DNA of 6,482 nt from Methylococcales bacterium (GTDB taxonomy: Bacteria > Pseudomonadota > Gammaproteobacteria > Methylococcales > Methylomonadaceae), in contig JAGLUC010000075.1 in assembly GCA_023134955.1 (NCBI GenBank), forward strand, positions 1 through 6,482, written 5' to 3'. A program made the translations under genes and the position numbers. Shown one piece after another: positions 1 through 5,451 of this stretch (position 1 is the first letter of the stretch; every line of letters begins with the position of its first letter). Below the pieces are notes generated by a model. It saw nothing but the letters and a program-made list of their open reading frames with translations, did no database searches and was not told the DNA's origin.

Positions 1-125
1 GTAAACTTCATACGGGCTACTTTTTTATTATTGCGAAAACTTTTGGAACGATTAATACATATCATTAAGTAGATATAAAAAACAATAAATCTATACTCGT
101 AACTACTCACCCCATTAAAAGGGAG
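1..125. other. AT-rich intergenic start of window, no gene seen
   Basis: I see no coding region, RNA gene or convincing promoter here. The stretch is very AT-rich. Its right end (102-113, ACTACTCACCCC) belongs to the imperfect outer flank of the palindrome that follows. It may be the 3' flank of a gene lying outside the window. Confidence 0.5.
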
Positions 126-253
126 GATGCAGGTTGTTGATTTATCAGGCTTGTGCAACAAGGATGTTGCACCAGAGCTTACAAGGACGTATTCACCCGT
201 CCTGATAAATCAACAATCTGCATCTTTCAAGTTCAGGACAGGACGAGTAGATA
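102..253. repeat. Long nested palindromic element, possible mobile or REP-like repeat
   Basis: Two 24-base arms (126-149 and 201-224) are reverse complements with one mismatch, G133 against T217. In RNA this would be a G-U wobble, so the stem would be fully paired. The 51-base interval contains two further hairpins: GTGCAAC (153-159) with GTTGCAC (166-172), and AGGACG (184-189) with CGTCCT (198-203, sharing three bases with the main stem). The fold would therefore look like a cloverleaf. Outside the main arms the symmetry continues imperfectly: CTACTC near 104-109 faces GAGTAG near 245-250. This size and shape resemble palindromic intergenic repeats or non-autonomous miniature elements. No transposase is present and copy number cannot be judged from one window. 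A structured RNA is the alternative. Confidence 0.7.
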
Positions 254-300
254 CCTATACTCTTTACTTTTAAGAAGACCCCGTTTTAGGGCGTGAATTT

Positions 301-372
301 TCGTGATGAGCTAGGGGTAAAGCAGCAGGAATAGTAATCTATTTCAATGTCTTACAATAATGTCCATCACGA
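301..372. repeat. Inverted repeat in the leader before the first operon
   Basis: TCGTGATG (301-308) is exactly matched by CATCACGA (365-372), 56 bases apart, upstream of the gene starting at 430. It could be the base of a structured leader, a pair of operator half-sites, or chance in an AT-rich region. A TAAAAT box at 385-390 is a possible -10 for the downstream operon, but I found no good -35 at the right distance. Nothing else is recognisable between 254 and 429. Confidence 0.3.
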
Positions 373-429
373 TAAGATGCGTGCTAAAATAGGTGTTTTT
401 GAGCGTGAAAAGTATTAATAGGTGGTGTC

Positions 430-714
430 ATGATAATTGGTTCAATAGTAGCAATTGCTATTTTGGTATGGTTTTATAATTCAGCCACAACATTTGATCG
501 GAATCCGTTGCATTGGGCAATAGCAGGAGTTCTTGTTTATTTTACGGTTGGATTATTTTGGACATTTATAGTAAATCCCAGTATTAAAGATGCTGCAATG
601 CACAGTCGAGATAGCATGTTAATGTATATCGCTCGTTATGCTTATATAGTGGTTGCTTTAGCATGTACCGTTGTATTTCATTTGAAAGTCGGGCAGAAAA
701 AACAAAAAGATTAA
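430..714 (+). CDS. Small inner-membrane protein with three predicted helices, function unknown
   Basis: This 94-residue protein is almost entirely hydrophobic. Predicted membrane helices lie at about residues 2-16, 28-48 and 65-85, followed by a basic, polar tail (GQKKQKD) that should face the cytoplasm. A short polar loop (about 49-63, NPSIKDAAMHSRDS) joins helices 2 and 3. The ATG is preceded by AGGTGG at 420-425, a usable ribosome binding site at slightly short spacing. The gene is followed after 13 bases by the GIY-YIG gene and appears to lead the same operon. I recognise no family or catalytic motif. The coding potential looks real because of the ribosome site, the coherent membrane pattern and the tight packing with known genes. 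Confidence 0.75.
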   Translation: MIIGSIVAIAILVWFYNSATTFDRNPLHWAIAGVLVYFTVGLFWTFIVNPSIKDAAMHSRDSMLMYIARYAYIVVALACTVVFHLKVGQKKQKD

Positions 715-727
715 ATTACTTTTGAGG

Positions 728-1042
728 ATGAAAAACAAATTGAATAGCTGGTTTGTTTATATGATTCATTGTACAGACAACACTTTATATACAGGAATAA
801 CAACTGATGTTGAAAAGCGTTATAAGCAACATACTGTACAGCAGGGTGCTAAGTACTTTAGAGCTCGCAAGCCCAAGCAGTTAGTTTATAAAGAAAGTGG
901 GCATGATAGAAGTTCAGCCAGTAAACGGGAAATAGAAATAAAAAAATTATTGCGGGTAGATAAAATAGATTTAATTTTATCAGCTAATAATCAAATCAAA
1001 GATATAGAAAATAATTTTTCAGGACAGGGTCATGATCGATGA
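728..1042 (+). CDS. GIY-YIG domain protein, YhbQ/UPF0213-like
   Basis: The product is 104 residues, close to the roughly 100 residues of E. coli YhbQ. It is a single GIY-YIG nuclease domain. The first strand SWFVYMIHC (7-15) stands in for the GIY half, and LYTGITTDVEKRY (20-32) gives the YIG half with the expected arginine (R31). The helix ASKREIEIKKL (64-74) places the candidate metal-binding glutamate at E68. The family is associated with DNA cleavage or repair, but the physiological substrate of stand-alone members is poorly defined. I chose ATG at 728. A TTG six bases upstream would add only two residues. GAGG abuts the ATG, which is unusually close, so a TTG at 740 is a possible alternative start that keeps the whole domain. 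Its last 11 bases overlap the next gene, suggesting translational coupling. Confidence 0.88.
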   Translation: MKNKLNSWFVYMIHCTDNTLYTGITTDVEKRYKQHTVQQGAKYFRARKPKQLVYKESGHDRSSASKREIEIKKLLRVDKIDLILSANNQIKDIENNFSGQGHDR

Positions 1043-1703
1043 CAAAAGGATTTTATTTGCAGGTGACCCGCATGGTGATTTTGAATCAATAATTACTGCG
1101 GTTGAGAAACACCAACCAAAAGCGGTGATTTTATTAGGTGATTATGATTTAAAAAAGCCATTGGAAGATTATATTCAGGCTATTATGGTGGCGACTGAGG
1201 TTTGGTGGATTCCTGGAAATCATGATTTTGAATCAGTTGCGCACTATGATAATCTTTTTTCTTCTCAATTAGCCGAACAAGGCTTGCACCTTAAAGTAAA
1301 AGAAATTGCTGGATTAAGAATTGCTGGTTTAGGTGGAATTTTTTTAGGCAGGGTTTGGTATCCACCTAGAAAACCTAAATGGAGAAGTAAACAGCATTTT
1401 TTAGGTAGTCAATCTGGAAATGATAAATCTGTAGAATTGTCATTAAAATACCAGTCTGCAATTTGGTATGACGAGTGGATAAAACTTAAAAAATTAAAAG
1501 CTGATATTTTGGTAACCCATGAAGCACCACGCAGTCACCCTCATGGATTTATTGCCATTGATCAATTGGCAGAAGCAATGGGTGTAAAACAAATTTTTCA
1601 TGGTCATTTACATGAATATTATTCCACTACTATCAGGAAAGGCATTAAGGTGGTTGGGGTGAGAGATGCAGGGGTAGCAGATTTGTCAGGGAATGAGTTG
1701 TAG
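1032..1703 (+). CDS. Calcineurin-like metallophosphoesterase
   Basis: This 223-residue soluble protein carries the full ordered motif set of the calcineurin-like phosphoesterase superfamily. D12-x-H14 is in AGDPHGD, G36-D37 in LLGDYD, G62-N-H-D65 in IPGNHD, H163 in VTHEAP, and G191-H-L-H194 in FHGHLH. These residues bind a two-metal centre that hydrolyses phosphomono- or phosphodiesters. The substrate cannot be told from the sequence; cyclic nucleotides, nucleotides, phosphoproteins and nucleic acid ends are all known for the superfamily. There is no signal peptide, so it should act in the cytoplasm. The ATG lies inside the end of the GIY-YIG gene, with an 11-base overlap in a different frame and a weak purine-rich AGGACAGGG ahead of it. 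The overlap makes co-translation likely. It ends the first operon. Confidence 0.93.
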   Translation: MIDDKRILFAGDPHGDFESIITAVEKHQPKAVILLGDYDLKKPLEDYIQAIMVATEVWWIPGNHDFESVAHYDNLFSSQLAEQGLHLKVKEIAGLRIAGLGGIFLGRVWYPPRKPKWRSKQHFLGSQSGNDKSVELSLKYQSAIWYDEWIKLKKLKADILVTHEAPRSHPHGFIAIDQLAEAMGVKQIFHGHLHEYYSTTIRKGIKVVGVRDAGVADLSGNEL

Positions 1704-1769
1704 CAAGTGAGTGATATAACGAGATGTTGTTAGATATGAACTGTCTAAGATTAAAAAAGCCCTGTTTTT

Positions 1770-1776
1770 AGGAGGT
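1770..1776 (+). promoter_or_regulatory. Strong Shine-Dalgarno for the rhodanese lipoprotein gene
   Basis: AGGAGGT sits six bases before the ATG at 1783 and is a full match to the anti-Shine-Dalgarno core. It fixes the start at 1783 rather than the later in-frame ATG at codon 15, which would remove the basic n-region of the signal peptide. The 79-base gap before this gene shows no clear promoter or terminator. Confidence 0.85.
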
Positions 1777-1782
1777 AATAAC

Positions 1783-2646
1783 ATGAATCGTAACCCATTG
1801 AAAAATGAACGAAAACATTGTTCTATGTTTTTCGCCCTGTTCTTTCTGATGCCCATACTGACAGCCTGTAATCAGTTTGGATCAGATGGAAAGGAAACTA
1901 CTGCATTAGAATTTGAAGAAAAAGCAGTCGGAAAAGTGGTGCCGAGTCACAATGCACACCGGTTACGTGTTCAAGGAGAAGACATTGTTTTTGTGAGTGT
2001 GCGCGAAAGAGCCGAATGGGATGAACAACATATCCCTGGCGCAATCAGGATTCCTCACAGCCTAATTAAGGAACAAGACGAATTTTCCTGGAAGTTGCTT
2101 AAAAACCTGTCCGAAACGCATAAGTATGTGATTACCTATTGTGGAGCAGGTCATCGAAGTGGCTATGTAGCGACACAGGCACAACAGAAAAACCTGAAGA
2201 ACGTTTTTAATCTGGATGGAATTTCTTTCTGGAAAAAAAATTATCTGGTGATCCAAGGACCAGCACGCAGTCTGGATAAAGAACCAAAGATGGTCCATCT
2301 GGATGAGGCTTATTATTACTACACGGCTGGTTTTAAAGATGTTGACTTTATTGATGTGCGAGAGCCAGAGTCTATTACTGCCAGCGGAGGCATGATTATC
2401 AAAGGTGCCAAGGTAATTCCGCTTTCTGAACTAACAAAGCATTTAGGTGTCATTAATTGTAGTAAAGACACCGTTTTCATTTGTGAAGGAAACTTTGACG
2501 GAGGAGAATGCTCTGCCGCTCCCGCCGCTGGGAAAATTGTTATAGATAAGTTGGGTTGCAAGGCCGGACATATTAAATATCTGTTAGAAGGACACGGAGC
2601 CTGGGAAGCAGCCGGTTATCCGGTTGAATCCTTTCCAAAGGATTAA
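1783..2646 (+). CDS. Lipoprotein with two rhodanese domains, second one atypical
   Basis: The 287-residue product begins with a basic n-region, a hydrophobic stretch (15-26) and the lipobox LTAC with C29, so it should be a lipid-anchored periplasmic or outer-membrane-facing protein. The first rhodanese domain (about 50-160) has DIVFVSVRE, the HIPGAIRIP segment (83-91) and the active loop C120-GAGH-R125. This is a canonical six-residue sulfurtransferase loop with the persulfide-forming cysteine. The second domain (about 170-285) keeps VDFIDVREPES (187-197) and a GAWEAAGYPV end. However, its loop is enlarged and altered, with C234, C243 and C259 and no arginine in the normal place. Rhodaneses move sulfane sulfur from donors such as thiosulfate or persulfides to thiols. 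The gene starts an operon with a CcdA-like transporter (2-base gap) and a thioredoxin-like lipoprotein, which could keep its cysteines reduced. Its physiological donor and acceptor are unknown. Confidence 0.9.
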   Translation: MNRNPLKNERKHCSMFFALFFLMPILTACNQFGSDGKETTALEFEEKAVGKVVPSHNAHRLRVQGEDIVFVSVRERAEWDEQHIPGAIRIPHSLIKEQDEFSWKLLKNLSETHKYVITYCGAGHRSGYVATQAQQKNLKNVFNLDGISFWKKNYLVIQGPARSLDKEPKMVHLDEAYYYYTAGFKDVDFIDVREPESITASGGMIIKGAKVIPLSELTKHLGVINCSKDTVFICEGNFDGGECSAAPAAGKIVIDKLGCKAGHIKYLLEGHGAWEAAGYPVESFPKD

Positions 2647-2648
2647 GC

Positions 2649-3350
2649 GTGAACGAGGATCTTACGTTCGCCATTGTCTTGGGCGCGGCAGCCATTGATT
2701 CCATCAACCCCTGCGCCATAGGAGTGCTGTTGTTTTTAGGCAGTGTTTTAATGCGCGTCTCCTCTAACAAGACAATGCTGCTTCAGCTTGGCATTACTTA
2801 TATTTTGACGGTATATATCGTCTACACTCTCTCAGGACTTGGGTTAATCTGGTTTCAAGTTACTTTAATCCGCTATGGATTCGCTGAAATCGTTGGCATA
2901 ATTGTCGGGGCACTGGTCATTACGCTCGGACTTATCGAAATTAAGGACTTTTTCTGGTATGGAAAAGGTATTTCATTGGAAATATCGCCTCAGTATAAGG
3001 AAAAGATCACAAAAATGGCTGAGAAGATTTCCTGGCTTGGGATTATCACCATCGGAGCTTTTGTTGCCATGGTGGAACTACCTTGCACCGGAGGGCCATA
3101 TCTCGCAATCACCGCCATTCTCGCCAAGTCATTTGACATGCAGGCGTTAATATACCTTTTTATCTACAACGTAATTTTCATTCTTCCCTTATTAGTTATT
3201 TTGCTACTGCTTTATTTTGGCACTTCGAGCTTGAAGCTAAAACAATGGAGACAAAGGAATCGAAAATGGATGAACCTCTCATCAGGTTTGCTGATGATTT
3301 CACTGGGGGCTCTATTAATTGCCTACTATTCGCTCGGATGGGTACTATGA
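2649..3350 (+). CDS. CcdA/DsbD-type transmembrane thiol-electron transporter
   Basis: This 233-residue protein has about six hydrophobic segments and the two cysteine signatures of the CcdA/DsbD transmembrane family. One is SINPCAIGVLLFLG, with C22 in helix 1. The other is MVELPCTGGPYLAI, with C146 in the repeat-related helix 4. In the family this cysteine pair accepts electrons from cytoplasmic thioredoxin and hands them to a periplasmic thiol protein. A charged cytoplasmic-type loop lies at about 100-127. The start is GTG at 2649, two bases after the stop of the rhodanese gene, with AAAGGA at 2637-2642 in good position. The end overlaps the next gene in ATGA. The context points to a dedicated partner of the two lipoproteins rather than a general cytochrome c maturation protein, since no other ccm gene is visible. 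That specialisation is inference. Confidence 0.9.
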   Translation: MNEDLTFAIVLGAAAIDSINPCAIGVLLFLGSVLMRVSSNKTMLLQLGITYILTVYIVYTLSGLGLIWFQVTLIRYGFAEIVGIIVGALVITLGLIEIKDFFWYGKGISLEISPQYKEKITKMAEKISWLGIITIGAFVAMVELPCTGGPYLAITAILAKSFDMQALIYLFIYNVIFILPLLVILLLLYFGTSSLKLKQWRQRNRKWMNLSSGLLMISLGALLIAYYSLGWVL

Positions 3351-3760
3351 AAAAGATAGCAATATCACTGCTTACTCTTTTGCTAATTATCTTACTGTCT
3401 GCTTGTCAGAAAAATGAAAATGATCAGAGTAAAATCACTAATTTTGAGGAACCATCACCACAATCTAAAGAAATACTGGCACGTTGTTTAACGGACAAGG
3501 GATTTGTAATGTATGGATCAATTACCTGTTCAGCATGCCGAGCTCAACGTAAGTTATTTGGAAAAGCTTTTGAGTACATTACAGACATTGAATGCAACCC
3601 TAATGCCCCCGGTAACCAAATAGAGCTGTGCTTAAAAAAGAAGATTAGGAAAACACCCACATGGATATTGGAAAAGGATGAAAAGGAAATCAAACGAATG
3701 GAGAGCTATCAACTTCTAGAGGACTTGGAATCGTTTGCAGAATGCGATATTAAGACTTAA
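3347..3760 (+). CDS. Thioredoxin-fold lipoprotein with CSAC site
   Basis: Starting at the ATG that overlaps the previous stop by four bases, the product is 137 residues. It opens with a classical lipoprotein signal (MKKIAISLL, then a leucine-rich core) and the lipobox LSAC with C20. The mature part is a small thioredoxin-like domain. MYGSITCSACRAQRKLFG (55-72) has the redox pair C61/C64, and TPTW (103-106) has the cis-proline P104. Further cysteines lie at C47, C83, C95 and C133. The pattern IEC...LC (C83, C95) and the wording around the active site resemble the thioredoxin domain fused to bacterial VKOR proteins, here encoded alone and membrane-anchored. It probably receives electrons from the CcdA-like protein and reduces a periplasmic target, most simply the rhodanese lipoprotein. 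An upstream in-frame ATG at 3245 was rejected because it would bury the signal peptide. Confidence 0.9.
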   Translation: MKKIAISLLTLLLIILLSACQKNENDQSKITNFEEPSPQSKEILARCLTDKGFVMYGSITCSACRAQRKLFGKAFEYITDIECNPNAPGNQIELCLKKKIRKTPTWILEKDEKEIKRMESYQLLEDLESFAECDIKT

Positions 3761-3854
3761 ATTAAAAATAGTTTAGTATCTGCAATGGGTTGGTATGTAT
3801 TTATTGATATCAGAAATCTAAGTTTACGTGTTAGCCTTGGAATTGAATTTCAAT

Positions 3855-4922
3855 TTAAAAACTAAATACAAGCTGTAAATCAGTTTTAAAAACATTATCG
3901 ACATCAGTGATAGGAATATGCTGTTGATTATTTGTATTTACATCAAACTTTTGAATTAATTCTTTTGAAAAACCTTGATAACTTTCACTTAGTCTAAGAT
4001 TAATTACATTTCCATATTTAAATTTTACTAGTTCATAATTTATAAATAAACTGGCATTAGTTTCAAGGATGGTTCCATCATTATCGAAAAGAATTCCAGA
4101 AAGTATTCCAGCATTAAGTTTATCGCTGACTTGAACTGTGAGAGAAGGATCTAGAAATGCACCAAAGGTATCCCAATATAAATTTGAACGTCCTCTGTTA
4201 GGATTGATATTTTTAACATGATCATCATCATATTCTAAATAATATCCCATAACTCCAGTATCTAGATTCATCTTTATAATATCAAAAGGGATAAAGGTAA
4301 ATCTGAAACCAGCTTTATATTTAAAATTAAACTCTTGCCCATCTGGGGTGTTTTCAGCAGCACTTACTTTTGCTAGGACTTTAGTAGTTAGCCATTTCAC
4401 AGGCGCTAGATAGCCAAAAAAGTCAAAATCTTTTGTTATTACGATATTGCCTTCATGCCAAAATCTCAATCTATCAGTATCAATCAATTGAGGATTAATA
4501 TCTTGAAATTGCGTTAATATAAAGGTTGTTTCATATCCTTTAAGACTCTCATATTGTATTCCAACACCAAATGATGTTCCTGGTGAATTGTGATTTAAAA
4601 TTCTTGTATTCCTGGAACCAACAAGAAGGGCATACCTAAATCCATCTCTTTCTGATGGTGGAGATGATTTAAAAATTATACCGAGTTCTTGATGAATTTG
4701 TTTTTGTGAATAGCAATCTAATGCTGATTTTTTTGCGTCATCTTCAAGTTCAGAGAGCGTAAGAAATGTTTTATTTGAATTACAGCTTTCTTCTTTTAAA
4801 CTAATGGAGCTTGGTTCTTTGATATCGAAATCATTTTTTTTATTTATCTCATCTGAGGCTTGTGTTTCCACAGCAAGAATTAGCAAGTGACATAATATAT
4901 AAATGTTTAAAAAATATTTCAT
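3855..4922 (-). CDS. Putative outer-membrane beta-barrel protein, family unknown
   Basis: The 355-residue product has a signal peptide ending near ETQA-SDE (cleavage about residue 22). A polar N-terminal stretch (23-90) follows with two cysteines, C47 and C70, that could form a disulfide. The rest is rich in alternating hydrophobic/polar strands with tyrosine, phenylalanine and glycine. The protein ends in LQLVFSF, a terminal strand with a C-terminal phenylalanine typical of BamA-inserted barrels. The spacing C47...LEDDAKKSALDCY loosely resembles a C..D...RL.CYD segment seen near the N-termini of some envelope proteins, including phospholipase A1 homologues. The HxSNG catalytic motif of that enzyme is absent, so no function is assigned. 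GAGGAAG (4929-4935, minus strand) is a good ribosome site six bases from the ATG. Base composition is markedly more AT-rich than the neighbouring operon. It converges on the thioredoxin lipoprotein gene across 94 bases. Confidence 0.82.
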   Translation of the reverse strand: MKYFLNIYILCHLLILAVETQASDEINKKNDFDIKEPSSISLKEESCNSNKTFLTLSELEDDAKKSALDCYSQKQIHQELGIIFKSSPPSERDGFRYALLVGSRNTRILNHNSPGTSFGVGIQYESLKGYETTFILTQFQDINPQLIDTDRLRFWHEGNIVITKDFDFFGYLAPVKWLTTKVLAKVSAAENTPDGQEFNFKYKAGFRFTFIPFDIIKMNLDTGVMGYYLEYDDDHVKNINPNRGRSNLYWDTFGAFLDPSLTVQVSDKLNAGILSGILFDNDGTILETNASLFINYELVKFKYGNVINLRLSESYQGFSKELIQKFDVNTNNQQHIPITDVDNVFKTDLQLVFSF

Positions 4923-4963
4923 ATAAACTTCCTCTGTTGGATCTACCGCACCATGGTCGCTTC

Positions 4964-4993
4964 TTCATAAAAGATTTTGGGATTCCATGTCAA
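4964..4993 (-). promoter_or_regulatory. Candidate sigma70 promoter of the beta-barrel gene
   Basis: On the minus strand TTGACA (4988-4993) is a perfect -35 box, followed after 18 bases by TATGAA (4964-4969, four of six to the -10 consensus). Transcription would begin near 4957 and give a leader of roughly 35 bases containing the GAGGAAG ribosome site. This is a sequence match only. Confidence 0.45.
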
Positions 4994-4999
4994 AAAATC

Positions 5000-5354
5000 G
5001 ATTCGCCATATAATGAATTAATAAGTTCCAGATGCCTTTTGTTCGCCTCTATACATAAAACTGCTTTGTTAACCTTACCATAAATGGGAATAGGGGTGAG
5101 AAGTATAATTAAATTTTGCTACTCGATCTTAAATATTACACTGACCCTCATTCTTCTCATTTTTCTCATTTTTCCGCCCCCACTTTTTTATAAAAACCCT
5201 TAGTAATTAAAGGTTTATTTTCTTGAGCTGACTTAAATTGAATATAACCAAAGTAGAATGGAAAGGGTAAAACCAATTGTTTTTTAGCAAGCAACCTATA
5301 GGTTTTTTTGGTGCGGTAAGTTTTATTCATCAAAAGCTGTTTCATGACACTGCA
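5000..5354. other. Intergenic region between divergent genes
   Basis: No convincing gene lies between the beta-barrel gene and recA. The stretch is AT-rich and pyrimidine-biased on the + strand. It holds a 9-bp tandem repeat (5147-5173) and a weak hairpin, AAACC (5194-5198) against GGTTT (5212-5216), followed by a T-rich run. This is at best a poor terminator. The short sequence GGGGTGAGAAGT (5093-5104) is an 11-of-12 inverted match to 102-113. In many gammaproteobacteria cinA/pncC precedes recA; no trace of it is visible here. Confidence 0.5.
5147..5173 (+). repeat. Short tandem repeat, three 9-bp units
   Basis: Three consecutive units read CTCATTCTT, CTCATTTTT and CTCATTTTT, with one mismatch in the first. 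A pyrimidine-rich run continues after them into a cytosine tract (CCGCCCCCAC). It may be simple slippage sequence or direct repeats for a DNA-binding protein. Nothing in the sequence decides between these. Confidence 0.6.
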
Positions 5355-5370
5355 CTGTGTGATAATAGAC
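5355..5370 (+). promoter_or_regulatory. Candidate recA promoter with degenerate LexA-like half-site
   Basis: TGTGATAAT (5358-5366) matches an extended -10 element (TGn followed by GATAAT, five of six to consensus). The only -35 in range, GTTTCA at 5339-5344, is weak. The whole span CTGTGTGATAATAGAC begins with the CTGT half of a LexA box, but the right half is AGAC rather than ACAG. LexA control is therefore not established. The leader to the recA start would be about 80 bases. Confidence 0.3.
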
Positions 5371-5451
5371 GGTTATTTTTTAATGACCTATGTACGACAA
5401 GGTGTTTCTCTAGGTTGTTAAATAAACTTGAAGATAATCATGGGCTAAAAA

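Noticed and set aside
126..224. Palindrome as an integron attC site
   Set aside because: The arms lack the GTTRRRY/RYYYAAC core pair at the ends, no integrase or cassette array is present, and the stem is too perfectly paired for a typical attC.
127..273. 48-codon frame (starts MQVVDLSGLC) across the palindrome
   Set aside because: It is explained by the palindrome, has its purine-rich GGGAGG directly against the ATG with no spacing, and has no recognisable protein features.
2062..2770. Three minus-strand frames opposite the rhodanese and transporter genes (2062-2298, 2319-2561, 2573-2770)
   Set aside because: They lie antisense to clear protein-coding genes and show no family features of their own.
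2902..3150. 82-residue + strand frame inside the transporter gene
   Set aside because: It is an alternate-frame shadow of a well-supported membrane protein, and its composition is not protein-like.
3245..3346. Upstream start for the thioredoxin lipoprotein
   Set aside because: It would place 34 residues encoded inside the transporter gene before a clean lipoprotein signal peptide; the ATGA-overlapping start at 3347 fits far better.
3761..3854. Bidirectional terminator between the convergent genes
   Set aside because: The only symmetry, ATTGAATTTCAAT near 3842-3854, leaves a one-base loop and no GC-rich stem, so it cannot form a proper intrinsic terminator hairpin.
4862..5083. 73-residue + strand frame over the start of the beta-barrel gene
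   Set aside because: It is antisense to the signal peptide, ribosome site and promoter of a supported gene, with no motif of its own.
5355..5370. Bona fide LexA box upstream of recA
   Set aside because: Only the CTGT half is present; the right half reads AGAC instead of ACAG. It is kept only as a weak promoter candidate.
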